Positions 16,625 to 25,876 of a DNA stretch of 59,305 nucleotides are shown in pieces. Location of the stretch: assembly GCA_017503235.1 (NCBI GenBank), contig JAFVTL010000086.1, forward strand, positions 1 through 59,305, read 5' to 3'. Within the stretch, counting starts at the first letter, position 1, and each line of letters starts with the position of its first letter. The notes beneath the pieces are model-generated. The model was not told the DNA's origin. It saw only the letters and a list, made by a program, of their open reading frames with translations, and did no database searches. This DNA is from Bacteroidaceae bacterium. Its GTDB lineage: Bacteria; Bacteroidota; Bacteroidia; Bacteroidales; Bacteroidaceae. The position numbers and the translations under genes were made by a program.

Positions 16625-18079
16625 ATGAACGGCACCTACATTCTTTTGACCATACTCATCTATTTTGCTCTCTTGATGCTTGTAGCTCGGTTGACCAGTC
16701 GCAAGGCGGACAATGATGCCTTTTTTCGAGGCAACCGCCAGTCGCCTTGGTATGTGGTGGCTTTCGGCATGATTGGGGCTTCGCTTTCGGGCGTCACCTT
16801 TGTATCTGTGCCGGGCATGGTCAGGAGCATTGATATGACCTACATGCAGACAGTAATGGGATTCTTCGTGGGGTATCTCATCATAGCCCATGTGCTCCTT
16901 CCTATTTATTATAAGCTCAATCTGACCACCATCTACTCCTACCTGAACGAGCGGATTGGTCGCTGTTCGTACAAGACTGGCGCTTCATTTTTCCTCCTTT
17001 CCAAGATTATCGGAGCGGCCGCACGCCTCTATCTGGTGTGCCTCATTCTTCAGCACTATGTATTTGATTCTCTGCATATTCCATTCAGTTTGTCAGTCAT
17101 CGGCATTGTCATTCTGATATGGCTCTATACACGTAAGAGCGGCATCAAGACCATTGTATGGACGGATAGTTTACAGACCTTCTGCCTGTTGGCTGCCCTG
17201 GGGCTGATACTCTATCAAGTGTCCTGCCAGATGAACCTCGATGTAGCAGGCATGGTGCAGGCGGTAGCCGATAGCGAGCACAGCCGCATCTTTGTGTTTG
17301 ACGACTGGGCCAGCAAGCAGAACTTCTTCAAGCAGTTCTTCAGTGGCATCTTCATTACGATTGTGATGACTGGGCTTGACCAGGATATGATGCAGAAGAA
17401 CCTTTCTTGCCGCAACCTTCGCGAAGCTCAGAAGAATATGTACTCCTATGGCCTCTCGTTTGTGCCGGTCAATTTCCTTTTCCTTGCGTTGGGAGTTCTC
17501 CTGTTGCTGCTTGCTTCACAATCAGGGCTATCCTTGCCTGAAAAGAGTGATGACATCCTGCCTTTCTTTGCCGCTGAAGGCCGCTTGGGATTCGCCACTT
17601 TGGTATTATTCACCATCGGTATTGTGGCCGCCGCCTTCTCGAGTGCCGATTCGGCTTTGACGGCTCTTACAACCAGCTTCTGCATTGATATTCTGGACAT
17701 TGAACGGACAGACGACAAAGTGGCTGAGAAGAAACGGAAATGGAGTCATTTCTTCATTTCGGTGGTGTTTATCGGCTTCATTCTCCTGTTCAAGGCAGCC
17801 AACAATGACAGCATCATTGATGCCATCTATACCATTGCATCCTACACTTATGGTCCTCTGTTGGGACTTTTCGTGTTTGGACTCTTCACTCGCATGAATC
17901 CACGTGACCGCTTTGTGCCCTATGTGGCTATTGCATCCCCTTTCATCTGTTTTGCCATCGACCGCCTTGTCTATCAGTCGACAGGTTATCAGTTTGGCTA
18001 TGAAATGCTGATGTTCAATGGGCTGCTTACCTTCACAGGACTTTCATTGCTGAGTGTGGGAAGGAAAAAGAAACTTTGA
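16625..18079 (+). CDS. Sodium:solute symporter (SSS family)
   Basis: Inner-membrane Na+-coupled carrier of 484 residues with about thirteen helices, as expected for the SSS family. Typical features are the early FFRGNRQSPWYVVAFGMIGASLSGVTFVSVPGMV, the signature in GIVAAAFSSADSALTALTTSFCIDI (the SSxDS sodium-site region), and DQDMMQKNLSCRN in the middle. The substrate cannot be inferred; sugars, sialic acid or amino acids are options in this family. The start at 16625 follows a -7 element; engB starts 24 bases after the stop. Confidence 0.9.
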   Translation: MNGTYILLTILIYFALLMLVARLTSRKADNDAFFRGNRQSPWYVVAFGMIGASLSGVTFVSVPGMVRSIDMTYMQTVMGFFVGYLIIAHVLLPIYYKLNLTTIYSYLNERIGRCSYKTGASFFLLSKIIGAAARLYLVCLILQHYVFDSLHIPFSLSVIGIVILIWLYTRKSGIKTIVWTDSLQTFCLLAALGLILYQVSCQMNLDVAGMVQAVADSEHSRIFVFDDWASKQNFFKQFFSGIFITIVMTGLDQDMMQKNLSCRNLREAQKNMYSYGLSFVPVNFLFLALGVLLLLLASQSGLSLPEKSDDILPFFAAEGRLGFATLVLFTIGIVAAAFSSADSALTALTTSFCIDILDIERTDDKVAEKKRKWSHFFISVVFIGFILLFKAANNDSIIDAIYTIASYTYGPLLGLFVFGLFTRMNPRDRFVPYVAIASPFICFAIDRLVYQSTGYQFGYEMLMFNGLLTFTGLSLLSVGRKKKL

Positions 18080-18103
18080 AATCCAATTATCACAAGTATA
18101 TCT

Positions 18104-18706
18104 ATGGAAATAAAAAGCGCTGAATTTATCATCAGTAATACAAAGGTAGACCTCTGTCCGAAAGGAGATTTGCCTGAATATGCCTTCATCGGCCGTTCGA
18201 ATGTGGGGAAATCGAGTTTGATAAACATGCTCACCCGCAAGCCCAAGCTTGCCATGACTTCCGCCACTCCGGGTAAGACCTTGCTTATCAACCACTTCTT
18301 GATTAACAAGCAATGGTATCTGGTCGATTTGCCCGGCTATGGATATGCCGCAAGAGGCAAGAAACAGGTGGAGAAGATTCAGATAATCATTGAAGACTAC
18401 ATCCTCCAACGCGAGCAGCTGGTCAATCTTTTTGTACTCATTGACATCCGTCACGACCCACAGAAGATTGACTTGGAATTCATCGAATGGCTGGGCGAAA
18501 ATGGAGTGCCTTTCTCCATCATCTTCACCAAAGCCGACAAGCTGTCGGGCGGTAAGGCGAAGGCCAATGTAAACGCTTACATGGAGAAACTCTCCGAACA
18601 ATGGGAAGAACTGCCTCCCCACTTCATCTCCTCGTCGGAAAACAAGACAGGACGTGATGAAATCCTGAATTATATTGAAAGCATAAACTCCAGCTTGAAG
18701 GAGTAA
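18104..18706 (+). CDS. engB: Ribosome biogenesis GTPase EngB/YsxC/YihA
   Basis: Small essential GTPase that takes part in large ribosomal subunit assembly. The 200 residues match family length. G1 is [10 protein letters not shown]2 includes TSATPGKT, G3 is DLPGYGYA, G4 is TKAD and G5 is SSSE. The unusual [12 protein letters not shown] loop after G3 is also typical. It lies between the symporter and the ABC-F gene, with 24 and 21 bases between genes, so it is likely co-transcribed with the ABC-F ATPase, another ribosome-associated factor. Confidence 0.95.
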   Translation: MEIKSAEFIISNTKVDLCPKGDLPEYAFIGRSNVGKSSLINMLTRKPKLAMTSATPGKTLLINHFLINKQWYLVDLPGYGYAARGKKQVEKIQIIIEDYILQREQLVNLFVLIDIRHDPQKIDLEFIEWLGENGVPFSIIFTKADKLSGGKAKANVNAYMEKLSEQWEELPPHFISSSENKTGRDEILNYIESINSSLKE

Positions 18707-18727
18707 AGAGCAAGAAATAAAGCGATT

Positions 18728-20596
18728 ATGGCTAATCCCTATCTGCAAGTGGACGGGCTTACCAAGTCCTTTGGTGACCTTGTCCTGTTCGAAAATATCA
18801 GCTTCGGTGTAGCCGAAGGACAACGCATCGGCCTTATAGCCAAGAATGGTACTGGCAAGACAACCCTTTTGAATATCCTCTCAGGAAAGGAAGGTTATGA
18901 CGAAGGAAGCATTGTGTATCGGCGCGACCTTCGGGTGGGTTATCTTGAACAGGACCCTCAGTATCCCGAAGACATGACTGTACTCGAAGCCTGTTTCTAT
19001 CATGGCACTCCTGTGGTACAACTCATCAAGGAGTATGAACGTTGCATGGAGACAGCCGGCAATCCAGGTTTGGAAGACCTTCTGGCACGTATGGAACAAG
19101 AGAAGGCTTGGGATTATGAACGTAAGGCCAAGCAGATTCTTTCGCAGCTGAAGATTCGTAATTTCGACCAGCGCATCAAACATTTGTCGGGCGGACAACT
19201 CAAGCGTGTAGCTTTGGCCAATGCCTTGATTACTGAACCCGATTTCCTCATCCTTGACGAGCCGACCAACCACCTCGACCTTGATATGACCGAGTGGCTT
19301 GAAGACTATCTGAAACGAGGTACTTTAAGCCTTCTTATGGTGACTCACGACCGTTATTTCCTCGATCGGGTTTGTTCGGAAATCTATGAAATCGACCAGA
19401 AGCAAATCTATTCCTACAAAGGGAACTATAGCTATTACCTTGAAAAACGTCAGGAGCGCATCGATGCCATCAATGTGGAAATTGAACGGGCTAACAACCT
19501 CTATCGCACGGAGTTAGAGTGGATGCGCCGAATGCCACAAGCCCGCGGGCACAAGGCGAGATACCGCGAAGAAGCCTTCTATGAACTGGAAAAAGTAGCC
19601 AAGCAACGCTTTGACAATCGTAATGTGAAACTCGATGTCAAGGCCTCATATATAGGTTCGAAAATCTTTGAAGCCGACCATCTGTACAAGAGCTTCGGCG
19701 ATTTGAAGATTTTGGATGACTTCTCCTATATCTTCGCACGCTATGAAAAGATGGGCATTGTTGGTAATAATGGTACCGGCAAATCCACTTTCATCAAGAT
19801 TCTCATGGGCTTGGTGAAACCCGATGCTGGTACCATCGATGTGGGTGAAACTGTTCGCTTTGGTTATTATTCTCAGGAAGGGCTTCAGTTTGACGAACAG
19901 ATGAAGGTCATTGATGTGGTGCAGGACATAGCTGAGGTCATTGAACTGGGTGGAGGTCGGCGACTGACTGCTTCCCAATTCCTCCAGCATTTCCTTTTCA
20001 CCCCCGAACAACAACATAATTATGTCTACAAATTGAGTGGTGGTGAGAAACGCCGCCTTTATCTCTGTACGGTGCTGATGCGCAATCCCAACTTCCTGGT
20101 GCTTGACGAACCCACCAACGACCTCGACATTATCACCTTACAAGTGCTTGAAGAATATTTGCAAGCCTTCAAGGGCTGTGTCATGGTGGTAAGTCACGAC
20201 CGTTATTTCATGGATAAGGTGGTCGACCATTTGCTGGTGTTCAATGGACAAGGCGACATCCGCGATTTTCCGGGCAATTACACCCAATATCGTGATTGGA
20301 AGGATGTGAAGGAGCAGCATGAAAAGTCACAAGAAAAGCCGAAAGAAGAAAAGACTGCCAAGGTTCGCTTGAATGAAAAACGAAAGATGACCTTCAAGGA
20401 AAAGAAGGAATTTGAAGAACTGGAAGGTGCTATAGCCAAACTTGAAGCAGAGAAAGCGGAGATTGAAAATGCTTTGTGTAGCGGTACTCTTTCAGTAGAT
20501 GAGCTGACTGAAAAGTCCAAACGATTGCCCGAACTGAATGACTTGATTGACGAGAAAACCCTTCGTTGGCTCGAGCTGAGCGAGATAGAAGGATGA
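18728..20596 (+). CDS. ABC-F ATPase, Uup-like
   Basis: Soluble ABC-F protein of 622 residues with two ATPase domains and no membrane segments. Domain 1 has Walker A AKNGTGKTT, signature LSGGQLKRVALANAL and Walker B LILDEPTNHLDL; domain 2 has NNGTGKSTFIKIL, LSGGEKRRLYLC and VLDEPTNDLD. Between them lies the P-site tRNA interaction motif with KRQERIDA and RMPQARGHKARYREE. The charged C-terminal coiled coil (about 520-622, KEKKEFEELEGAIAKLEAEKAE) is the Uup hallmark. ABC-F proteins act at the ribosomal E site to resolve stalled translation; Uup is also linked to ribosome biogenesis and DNA repair. Its pairing with engB agrees with a ribosome role. Confidence 0.93.
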   Translation: MANPYLQVDGLTKSFGDLVLFENISFGVAEGQRIGLIAKNGTGKTTLLNILSGKEGYDEGSIVYRRDLRVGYLEQDPQYPEDMTVLEACFYHGTPVVQLIKEYERCMETAGNPGLEDLLARMEQEKAWDYERKAKQILSQLKIRNFDQRIKHLSGGQLKRVALANALITEPDFLILDEPTNHLDLDMTEWLEDYLKRGTLSLLMVTHDRYFLDRVCSEIYEIDQKQIYSYKGNYSYYLEKRQERIDAINVEIERANNLYRTELEWMRRMPQARGHKARYREEAFYELEKVAKQRFDNRNVKLDVKASYIGSKIFEADHLYKSFGDLKILDDFSYIFARYEKMGIVGNNGTGKSTFIKILMGLVKPDAGTIDVGETVRFGYYSQEGLQFDEQMKVIDVVQDIAEVIELGGGRRLTASQFLQHFLFTPEQQHNYVYKLSGGEKRRLYLCTVLMRNPNFLVLDEPTNDLDIITLQVLEEYLQAFKGCVMVVSHDRYFMDKVVDHLLVFNGQGDIRDFPGNYTQYRDWKDVKEQHEKSQEKPKEEKTAKVRLNEKRKMTFKEKKEFEELEGAIAKLEAEKAEIENALCSGTLSVDELTEKSKRLPELNDLIDEKTLRWLELSEIEG

Positions 20597-20631
20597 AAGT
20601 GACACTTTACGATGTGTAAAGCATCACTTTC
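20595..20631. terminator. Hairpin between convergent genes, related to dispersed repeat
   Basis: GAAAGTGACACTTTAC and GTAAAGCATCACTTTC form a 16-bp stem with two mismatches and a 5-base loop. It starts inside the ABC-F stop region and ends 8 bases before the stop of the opposite gene. There is no T run. The tttacgaNgtgtaaagcat core resembles the 1592-1635 repeat. Confidence 0.55.
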
Positions 20632-20638
20632 CCATGAC

Positions 20639-21478
20639 TTACGCGTTGAGTAGTTTTTCTACATCAGCGCGTATTTTCTCATACTCAGTGCGGAGGTTGA
20701 CAGGTTCTTTTCGTTTGACCTTTCCCCAAATCAGATATGCTGGCGGAACAACCAGCTTCGTGTTGCGGAAACGGAGTGCTGGATATTCATGTGTGCCGTC
20801 GATGACACTCACCCATTCCATGCCATCCATTTCGTTCTCAATGATGACTCCAAGTGCCAATCCGATGCTTTCCCATGCTTGTCGTTGGTCAATCTTGAAT
20901 CGATTTCCATCCACCAATTGTTGCAAGCGCTCAATATCACTCTCCTGGGCGGTGAAATCCTTGTTCAGTGTCTTTTTGACATTGGTTGAAGCCCAATCAT
21001 AAGCCATATTCAGGATACCGATTTCAAGTACTCGGATGGGGATGATTTCCTTTGGTGCTCCTGTTTTACGAATGGCAAGTGTACGGATGATACCTTCAGC
21101 TGTGGTGCGGTCTTCACCACGAGGTACTGTGAATGAACATTCAAAGGACAAGTTGCCTGAGCCGGTCACCCAAATGTGGGTGGTATACCAAGCTCCCTCT
21201 TCCTGGAAGGTTTCAGTACTATAGGCGCAATCCCATGTACCCACCTTGACAGGTACTGAGGTAGGATTGTGTTTCAGTTCATAGGCTATAGATTGTTTCC
21301 CATAGTCTGGTGAAGTGTCCTTGTAAGCCGAGATTCTGAAATTTCCACACCAGTTGTCAGGATTGTAGAAAAGGAATGATTCCTCTGTATCTTCAAACTC
21401 TGACCATCCAGGAGGTAACTTCAAAGAAAACCATCCGCCGGGTGATATGTATTTCTTCATCATAAGCGAGGTTTTCAT
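20639..21478 (-). CDS. DUF3805/DUF3806-type protein
   Basis: A 279-residue protein without signal peptide or membrane helix. The N-terminal half (SPGGWFSLKLPPGWSEFEDTEESFLFYNPD) and the C-terminal half (WESIGLALGVIIENEMDGMEWVSVIDG) look like the two-domain DUF3805 plus DUF3806 arrangement known in Bacteroidetes; I give these family names from memory. Function is unknown. The ATG at 21478 overlaps the ridA stop as TAATG, so translation is probably coupled to ridA. Convergent with the ABC-F gene. Confidence 0.75.
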   Translation of the reverse strand: MKTSLMMKKYISPGGWFSLKLPPGWSEFEDTEESFLFYNPDNWCGNFRISAYKDTSPDYGKQSIAYELKHNPTSVPVKVGTWDCAYSTETFQEEGAWYTTHIWVTGSGNLSFECSFTVPRGEDRTTAEGIIRTLAIRKTGAPKEIIPIRVLEIGILNMAYDWASTNVKKTLNKDFTAQESDIERLQQLVDGNRFKIDQRQAWESIGLALGVIIENEMDGMEWVSVIDGTHEYPALRFRNTKLVVPPAYLIWGKVKRKEPVNLRTEYEKIRADVEKLLNA

Positions 21479-21855
21479 TAACGAACCGCAATGCTTTCTA
21501 TTTCGACAAGTGCTCCTTTCGGGAGTTCCTTTACGGCAAAAGCCGAGCGAGCCGGGAAATTGCCATTGAACTGAGTGGCATAAACCGCATTCATTTCACC
21601 AAACAAGGACATGTCGGCCAAGAAAACAGTAGTCTTCACGAGGTTGTCCATGGTCAAGCCCGCTTCTTCAAGGATGCTGGCAATGTTTTTGAAACATTGG
21701 GCTGTCTGTTCAGCTACTCCACCAGGAGCAAATTCACCGGTTGAAGGGTCAACAGGCAACTGGCCTGAAAGGAACAACATGCCATTGGCTTCGATGGCTT
21801 GGCTATAAGGACCGATTGCAGCTGGTGCCTTTTCTGTAAATATAACTTTCTTCAT
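21478..21855 (-). CDS. ridA: Reactive intermediate deaminase RidA
   Basis: Hydrolyses reactive enamines and imines made by PLP enzymes such as threonine dehydratase, protecting PLP-dependent enzymes. The 125 residues show the family pattern: KAPAAIGPYSQAIEANGMLFLSGQLPVDP at the start, the conserved arginine in GNFPARSAFAV, and AVKELPKGALVEIESIA at the end. The frame is open to 21882, but MKKVIFTEKAP at 21855 is the family start. It overlaps the next gene by one base (TAATG). Confidence 0.95.
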   Translation of the reverse strand: MKKVIFTEKAPAAIGPYSQAIEANGMLFLSGQLPVDPSTGEFAPGGVAEQTAQCFKNIASILEEAGLTMDNLVKTTVFLADMSLFGEMNAVYATQFNGNFPARSAFAVKELPKGALVEIESIAVR

Positions 21856-21974
21856 ATTGCTAAAATCAATTGGGTAAAACAATCATTTTCTATTTCTGAA
21901 AGCTAATGTACAACAAAAATGGGATTGCATCCAAAAAAAACATTGAAAATGTAGATGAATCTAAAAAAAATGAG

Positions 21975-21982
21975 TACTTTTG
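21975..21982 (+). promoter_or_regulatory. -7 element upstream of rho
   Basis: TACTTTTG fits the -7 form with no clear -33. If used, rho would have a leader of about 170 nt (21988-22158) without a gene in it. A long leader would leave room for feedback control by Rho itself, which is known for rho in other bacteria. Confidence 0.4.
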
Positions 21983-22158
21983 TTGCCGTAAACAATGGGA
22001 AGCACTTCCTGTGCGATAAATTAACACCAATTGTTTTCAATTTAATCTGAACAAAATCCTATAATTAAGCATTGATGGTAAATAATGGGCAACTGAAATT
22101 ATCAGTTTGTGCCCTCCCTCCAAAATATGCCAAAATATTTCATTAACACATATACTAT

Positions 22159-24108
22159 ATGTATAACATTATTCAATTGAACGACAAATCTTTGCCGGAA
22201 CTGCAAGTTATTGCCAAAGAGTTGGGAATCAAACATGCAGAATCGAAAAAAAAGGAAGACCTGGTTTACATGATTCTTGATGAACAGGCCATTGCTGGTG
22301 CCGCCAAGAAGGCATCGAAAACCAACGAAGAAAAGAAACAACCTCGCAAACGCTCACGAATCAGCGTAAAAAAAGAAGGTGACAAAGTTTATACCGCCTC
22401 ACAAGACAAGGCTCTGAAACTGGAAGCAAATGATCCTGTTATTGAACCAAAGCCTTCTCCTATCAAATCTGTGGAATCGGTTGAAGAGACACCAATCATA
22501 TCCGAACCTCAAAAGGTTGAGAATGAAGTGGAAGCTAAGCCACAAACAGAAGAGAAACCAGCAGCCAAGAAGCGTGGACGCAAACCTAAAAACGCTAATG
22601 CAGAGGTGGCTAAACCCGTTGAAGAAACTCCAGCACCCGAAGAAAAACCTGCTGAAGAAACCAAAAAGATTGAAATTCCAGCAGCTCTTATTGAACAAGT
22701 CTCTAACATGGATACTGAAGAGATTACTGCTTCATCGGATGATTTCATTCCTATCGAAGACCTTCCCAGCGAAAAGATTGAATTGCCCAGCGAATTGTTA
22801 GGTAAATTTGAAGCTACCAAAGTGGAAGCTCCAGCTCCTATCATACGGGAAAACCGTACTAACAACAAGAAGCAGAAGCAACGCAATAACAATAATAACA
22901 CTAATAATAATCAGGTTGCCACTCAACCCCAGCCACAAGTTCAAGCTCAACCTCAACCTGCACTTGAACGCAAGCCACAATATGATTTTGATGGTATTCT
23001 TAATGGTATTGGAGTGCTTGAAATCATGCCGGATGGTTACGGATTCCTTCGTTCTTCTGACTATAACTACCTTTCTTCTCCCGATGACATCTATGTGTCT
23101 CAAGCACAAATCAAGTTGCTGGGCTTGAAGACTGGTGACGTAGTAGAATGTGGCATTCGTCCTCCCAAGGAAGGCGAAAAATATTTCCCTTTGACCAAGG
23201 TTTTGAAAATCAATGGTCTTGAGCCTTCATTGGTTCGCGACCGTGTTCCGTTCGATCACCTCACACCTCTTTTCCCTGATGAAAAGTTCAAGTTGTGCAA
23301 AGGTGATGGAAGCGACAATCATTCAGCACGTGTGGTTGACTTGTTCTCTCCCATCGGTAAAGGTCAACGTGCGCTCATTGTGGCACAGCCAAAAACAGGT
23401 AAGACCTTGTTGATGAAGGACATTGCCAACGCCATTGCTGCCAATCATCCGGAAGCATACATGATTATGCTCTTGATTGATGAACGTCCCGAAGAAGTAA
23501 CAGACATGGCTCGCAGTGTAAAGGCTGAAGTGATTGCTTCTACCTTCGACGAACCGGCTGAAAGACATGTCAAGATTGCCGGCATTGTACTTGAGAAGGC
23601 AAAACGAATGGTGGAATGTGGACACGATGTAGTCATCTTCCTCGACTCTATCACACGCTTGGCACGTGCTTATAATACCGTTTCACCTGCTTCGGGTAAG
23701 GTTCTTTCGGGCGGTGTTGATGCCAATGCCCTTCATAAGCCCAAGCGCTTTTTCGGGGCCGCACGAAATATTGAAGGTGGCGGCTCGCTTACTATCATTG
23801 CAACCGCTTTGATTGACACAGGCTCAAAGATGGATGAAGTGATTTTTGAAGAATTCAAGGGAACTGGTAACATGGAACTTCAGCTTGACCGCAACTTGTC
23901 CAACAAGCGTATCTTCCCTGCTGTGAATCTCATTGCATCCAGTACACGTCGTGACGACCTTTTGTTGGATGAAAGCACTCAAAACCGCATGTGGGTACTT
24001 CGTAAGTATCTTTCAGATATGAATCCGATAGAAGCTATGGACTTCTTGAAGAATCAGTTGGAACATACGCGCAACAACGAGGAATTCCTCATGAGCATGA
24101 ACGGATAA
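22159..24108 (+). CDS. rho: Transcription termination factor Rho with disordered insert
   Basis: Hexameric RNA helicase that ends transcription. At 649 residues it is far longer than E. coli Rho (about 419). Order: Rho_N/SAP-like domain (about 1-45), a low-complexity insert (about 50-275) rich in Lys, Glu, Pro and Ala with an Asn/Gln run near 241-254, the cold-shock RNA-binding domain ([25 protein letters not shown]), then the ATPase with Walker A QPKTGKT (Lys415), [13 protein letters not shown], and the secondary RNA-binding Q/R loop near [21 protein letters not shown]. In B. thetaiotaomicron an equivalent disordered region drives phase separation of Rho, needed for gut fitness. A hairpin terminator follows. 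Confidence 0.97.
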   Translation: MYNIIQLNDKSLPELQVIAKELGIKHAESKKKEDLVYMILDEQAIAGAAKKASKTNEEKKQPRKRSRISVKKEGDKVYTASQDKALKLEANDPVIEPKPSPIKSVESVEETPIISEPQKVENEVEAKPQTEEKPAAKKRGRKPKNANAEVAKPVEETPAPEEKPAEETKKIEIPAALIEQVSNMDTEEITASSDDFIPIEDLPSEKIELPSELLGKFEATKVEAPAPIIRENRTNNKKQKQRNNNNNTNNNQVATQPQPQVQAQPQPALERKPQYDFDGILNGIGVLEIMPDGYGFLRSSDYNYLSSPDDIYVSQAQIKLLGLKTGDVVECGIRPPKEGEKYFPLTKVLKINGLEPSLVRDRVPFDHLTPLFPDEKFKLCKGDGSDNHSARVVDLFSPIGKGQRALIVAQPKTGKTLLMKDIANAIAANHPEAYMIMLLIDERPEEVTDMARSVKAEVIASTFDEPAERHVKIAGIVLEKAKRMVECGHDVVIFLDSITRLARAYNTVSPASGKVLSGGVDANALHKPKRFFGAARNIEGGGSLTIIATALIDTGSKMDEVIFEEFKGTGNMELQLDRNLSNKRIFPAVNLIASSTRRDDLLLDESTQNRMWVLRKYLSDMNPIEAMDFLKNQLEHTRNNEEFLMSMNG

Positions 24109-24131
24109 TTCTTTGTAGTCAATAGATAGTG

Positions 24132-24164
24132 AAGAGAGGGTGTCAGACGACATCCTCTCTTTTA
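24132..24164 (+). terminator. Terminator of rho
   Basis: AAGAGAGGGTGTC and GACATCCTCTCTT pair over 13 bp with one wobble around the loop AGAC, then a T run (tttta). A clear intrinsic terminator 24 bases after the rho stop. Confidence 0.85.
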
Positions 24165-24226
24165 TATACACAAAAAAAGGAATGCATAAGCATCCCCTTT
24201 TATTGTTTCATCTGAATTCCTGACAA

Positions 24227-24601
24227 TCAGAAAGGAAGGTCATCCTTTTCATCACCTGCCGAGAAGTCTGCCGGCACTGTTGGAGGTGGCGGGAAAGGAA
24301 CTCCACCTTCAGCTGGAGCCGGTTGTTGTGCACTTGCACGTTCTACCTTCCAAGCACGGATAGAGTTGAACCAACGGCCGTTCCATTCACGGGCGTCAAT
24401 GTCAAAAGAAACGGTAAGTTCTTCGCCTACCTGAATACCAAACTGATTGATTTTATCTTCACCGAAAACATCAAAACACATCTTACGAGGATAGGTGTCG
24501 TGAGTTTCGATAACATATTCTTGTACTTTCCATGCATTGCCATTCTTCGATGTGCCGCTTCTCGCATCGAGTACGGCAATTACTTTTCCTGTTAGTTCCA
24601 T
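24227..24601 (-). CDS. DUF3127 OB-fold protein with SSB-like acidic tip
   Basis: A 124-residue protein of the DUF3127 family common in Bacteroidetes, predicted to be an OB fold: MELTGKVIAVLDARSGTSKNGNAWKVQ, then YPRKMCFDVFGEDKI, LTVSFDIDAREWNGRWFNSIRAW. A Pro/Ala-rich linker follows (QQPAPAEGGVPFPPPPTVP) and the protein ends GDEKDDLPF. A flexible linker ending in an acidic Asp-Asp-x-Pro-Phe tip is the hallmark of bacterial SSB, used to dock DNA-repair partners. The frame is open upstream, but MELTGK at 24601 is the family start. Single-strand DNA binding is inferred. It is divergent from dnaN. Confidence 0.82.
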   Translation of the reverse strand: MELTGKVIAVLDARSGTSKNGNAWKVQEYVIETHDTYPRKMCFDVFGEDKINQFGIQVGEELTVSFDIDAREWNGRWFNSIRAWKVERASAQQPAPAEGGVPFPPPPTVPADFSAGDEKDDLPF

Positions 24602-24671
24602 TTCTTCACTTTTTATAATTCTGTGCGAAAGTAAGGTTTTCCTTTCAATCAAACTAATTTTTAATAAAAAT

Positions 24672-24706
24672 TTTGTTCACACTCTCCAATCTTTTTCTTA
24701 CCTTTG
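24672..24706 (+). promoter_or_regulatory. Promoter of dnaN
   Basis: TTTG (24672-24675) and TACCTTTG (24699-24706) with 23 bases between, slightly wider than usual. The start would be near 24712, with a leader of about 33 nt. Confidence 0.55.
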
Positions 24707-24744
24707 GCAGATAATATTGAAATAATAATAAAACACATAAAACC

Positions 24745-25866
24745 ATGGAATTTATCGTATCAAGCACCGGGCTTTTCAGCCGTTTGCAGGCCATTAGCCG
24801 CGTCATCAACTCAAAGAATTCACTCCCAATCCTTGACAGTTTCCTGTTTGTCATTAACGATGGCACTCTTTCTATCACCGCATCGGATAGCGAAACGACA
24901 TTGACAACTCAAATAGAAGTGAATGAAAGTAATGGAAACGGCCAATTTGCCGTTACTTCCAAGACGATTCTTGACGCATTGAAGGAAATCCCTGAACAGC
25001 CCTTGAAGTTTGAATTGAAGGATAACATGGAATTGCTTATCCAATACCAGAATGGTAAATACAACCTGATGGGACAAAACGCGGATGAATATCCACAAGC
25101 TCCTGCTTTGGGGGATGATGCTGTACAAGTAAATCTCAGTTCTCAAGTTGCACTTTCTGGGATTAACCATACCCATTTTGCTACTGCTGACGATGAATTG
25201 CGTCCAGTGATGAACGGTATCTACTTCGACATCACTCCCGAAGACATTACTTTTGTGGCAACTGACGGACACAAATTGGTGCGCAACAAGACTTATAAGG
25301 CAAAAGGTGATGAAAGAGCTGCATTCATTCTTCCCAAGAAGCCGGCTACATTGCTTAAGAACCTCCTGAGCAAGGAACAAGGTGACTTGCACATCGGATT
25401 TGATAGCCGCAATGCCAAGTTTGAATTCGAAGGCTACAACATGACTTGTCGTCTGATTGAAGGAAGATATCCTAACTATAACTCGGTTATTCCACAAAAC
25501 AATCCACATAAAGCTGTTATTGACAGACAGATGTTTGTCAGCGCTTTGCGTCGTGTCTCAGTGTTTTCTTCCGCATCAAGCAGCCTTGTTAAGTTGCGTC
25601 TGGAAAACAATACCATCAAGATTTCTGCACAGGATATTGATTTCTCAACATCAGCTGAAGAAACATTCATCTGCCAATATAATGGTGCAGCTATGAGTAT
25701 CGGTTTCAAGGCTACCTTCCTTATTGACATTTTGAACAACATCACCTCACAGGAAGTAATCATCACGTTGAATGATCCATCGCGTGCAGGAGTTGTCTTC
25801 CCTGTTGAACAAGAAGAGGAAGAAGACCTTCTCATGCTGCTTATGCCTATGATGTTGAACGACTAA
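24745..25866 (+). CDS. dnaN: DNA polymerase III beta subunit (sliding clamp)
   Basis: Ring-shaped processivity clamp of the replicase. The 373 residues make up three clamp domains: MEFIVSSTGLFSRLQAISRVINSKNSLPILDSFLF opens domain 1, FATADDELRPVMNGIYFDIT with ATDGHKLV lies in domain 2, and RRVSVFSSASSSLVKLRLENN in domain 3. The C-terminus ends LLMLLMPMMLND, in place of the usual M-P-M/V-R/L ending. It is not next to dnaA or recF here. It heads a run of five or six closely spaced genes (exonuclease, coaBC, recN, rlmB), a replication and repair flavoured operon. Confidence 0.97.
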   Translation: MEFIVSSTGLFSRLQAISRVINSKNSLPILDSFLFVINDGTLSITASDSETTLTTQIEVNESNGNGQFAVTSKTILDALKEIPEQPLKFELKDNMELLIQYQNGKYNLMGQNADEYPQAPALGDDAVQVNLSSQVALSGINHTHFATADDELRPVMNGIYFDITPEDITFVATDGHKLVRNKTYKAKGDERAAFILPKKPATLLKNLLSKEQGDLHIGFDSRNAKFEFEGYNMTCRLIEGRYPNYNSVIPQNNPHKAVIDRQMFVSALRRVSVFSSASSSLVKLRLENNTIKISAQDIDFSTSAEETFICQYNGAAMSIGFKATFLIDILNNITSQEVIITLNDPSRAGVVFPVEQEEEEDLLMLLMPMMLND

Positions 25867-25876
25867 TGATGTAGAC

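Noticed and set aside
24745..25866. Replication origin beside dnaN
   Set aside because: dnaA, recF and gyrase genes are absent, and no cluster of DnaA boxes was noticed in the flanks; dnaN sits in a repair operon here.
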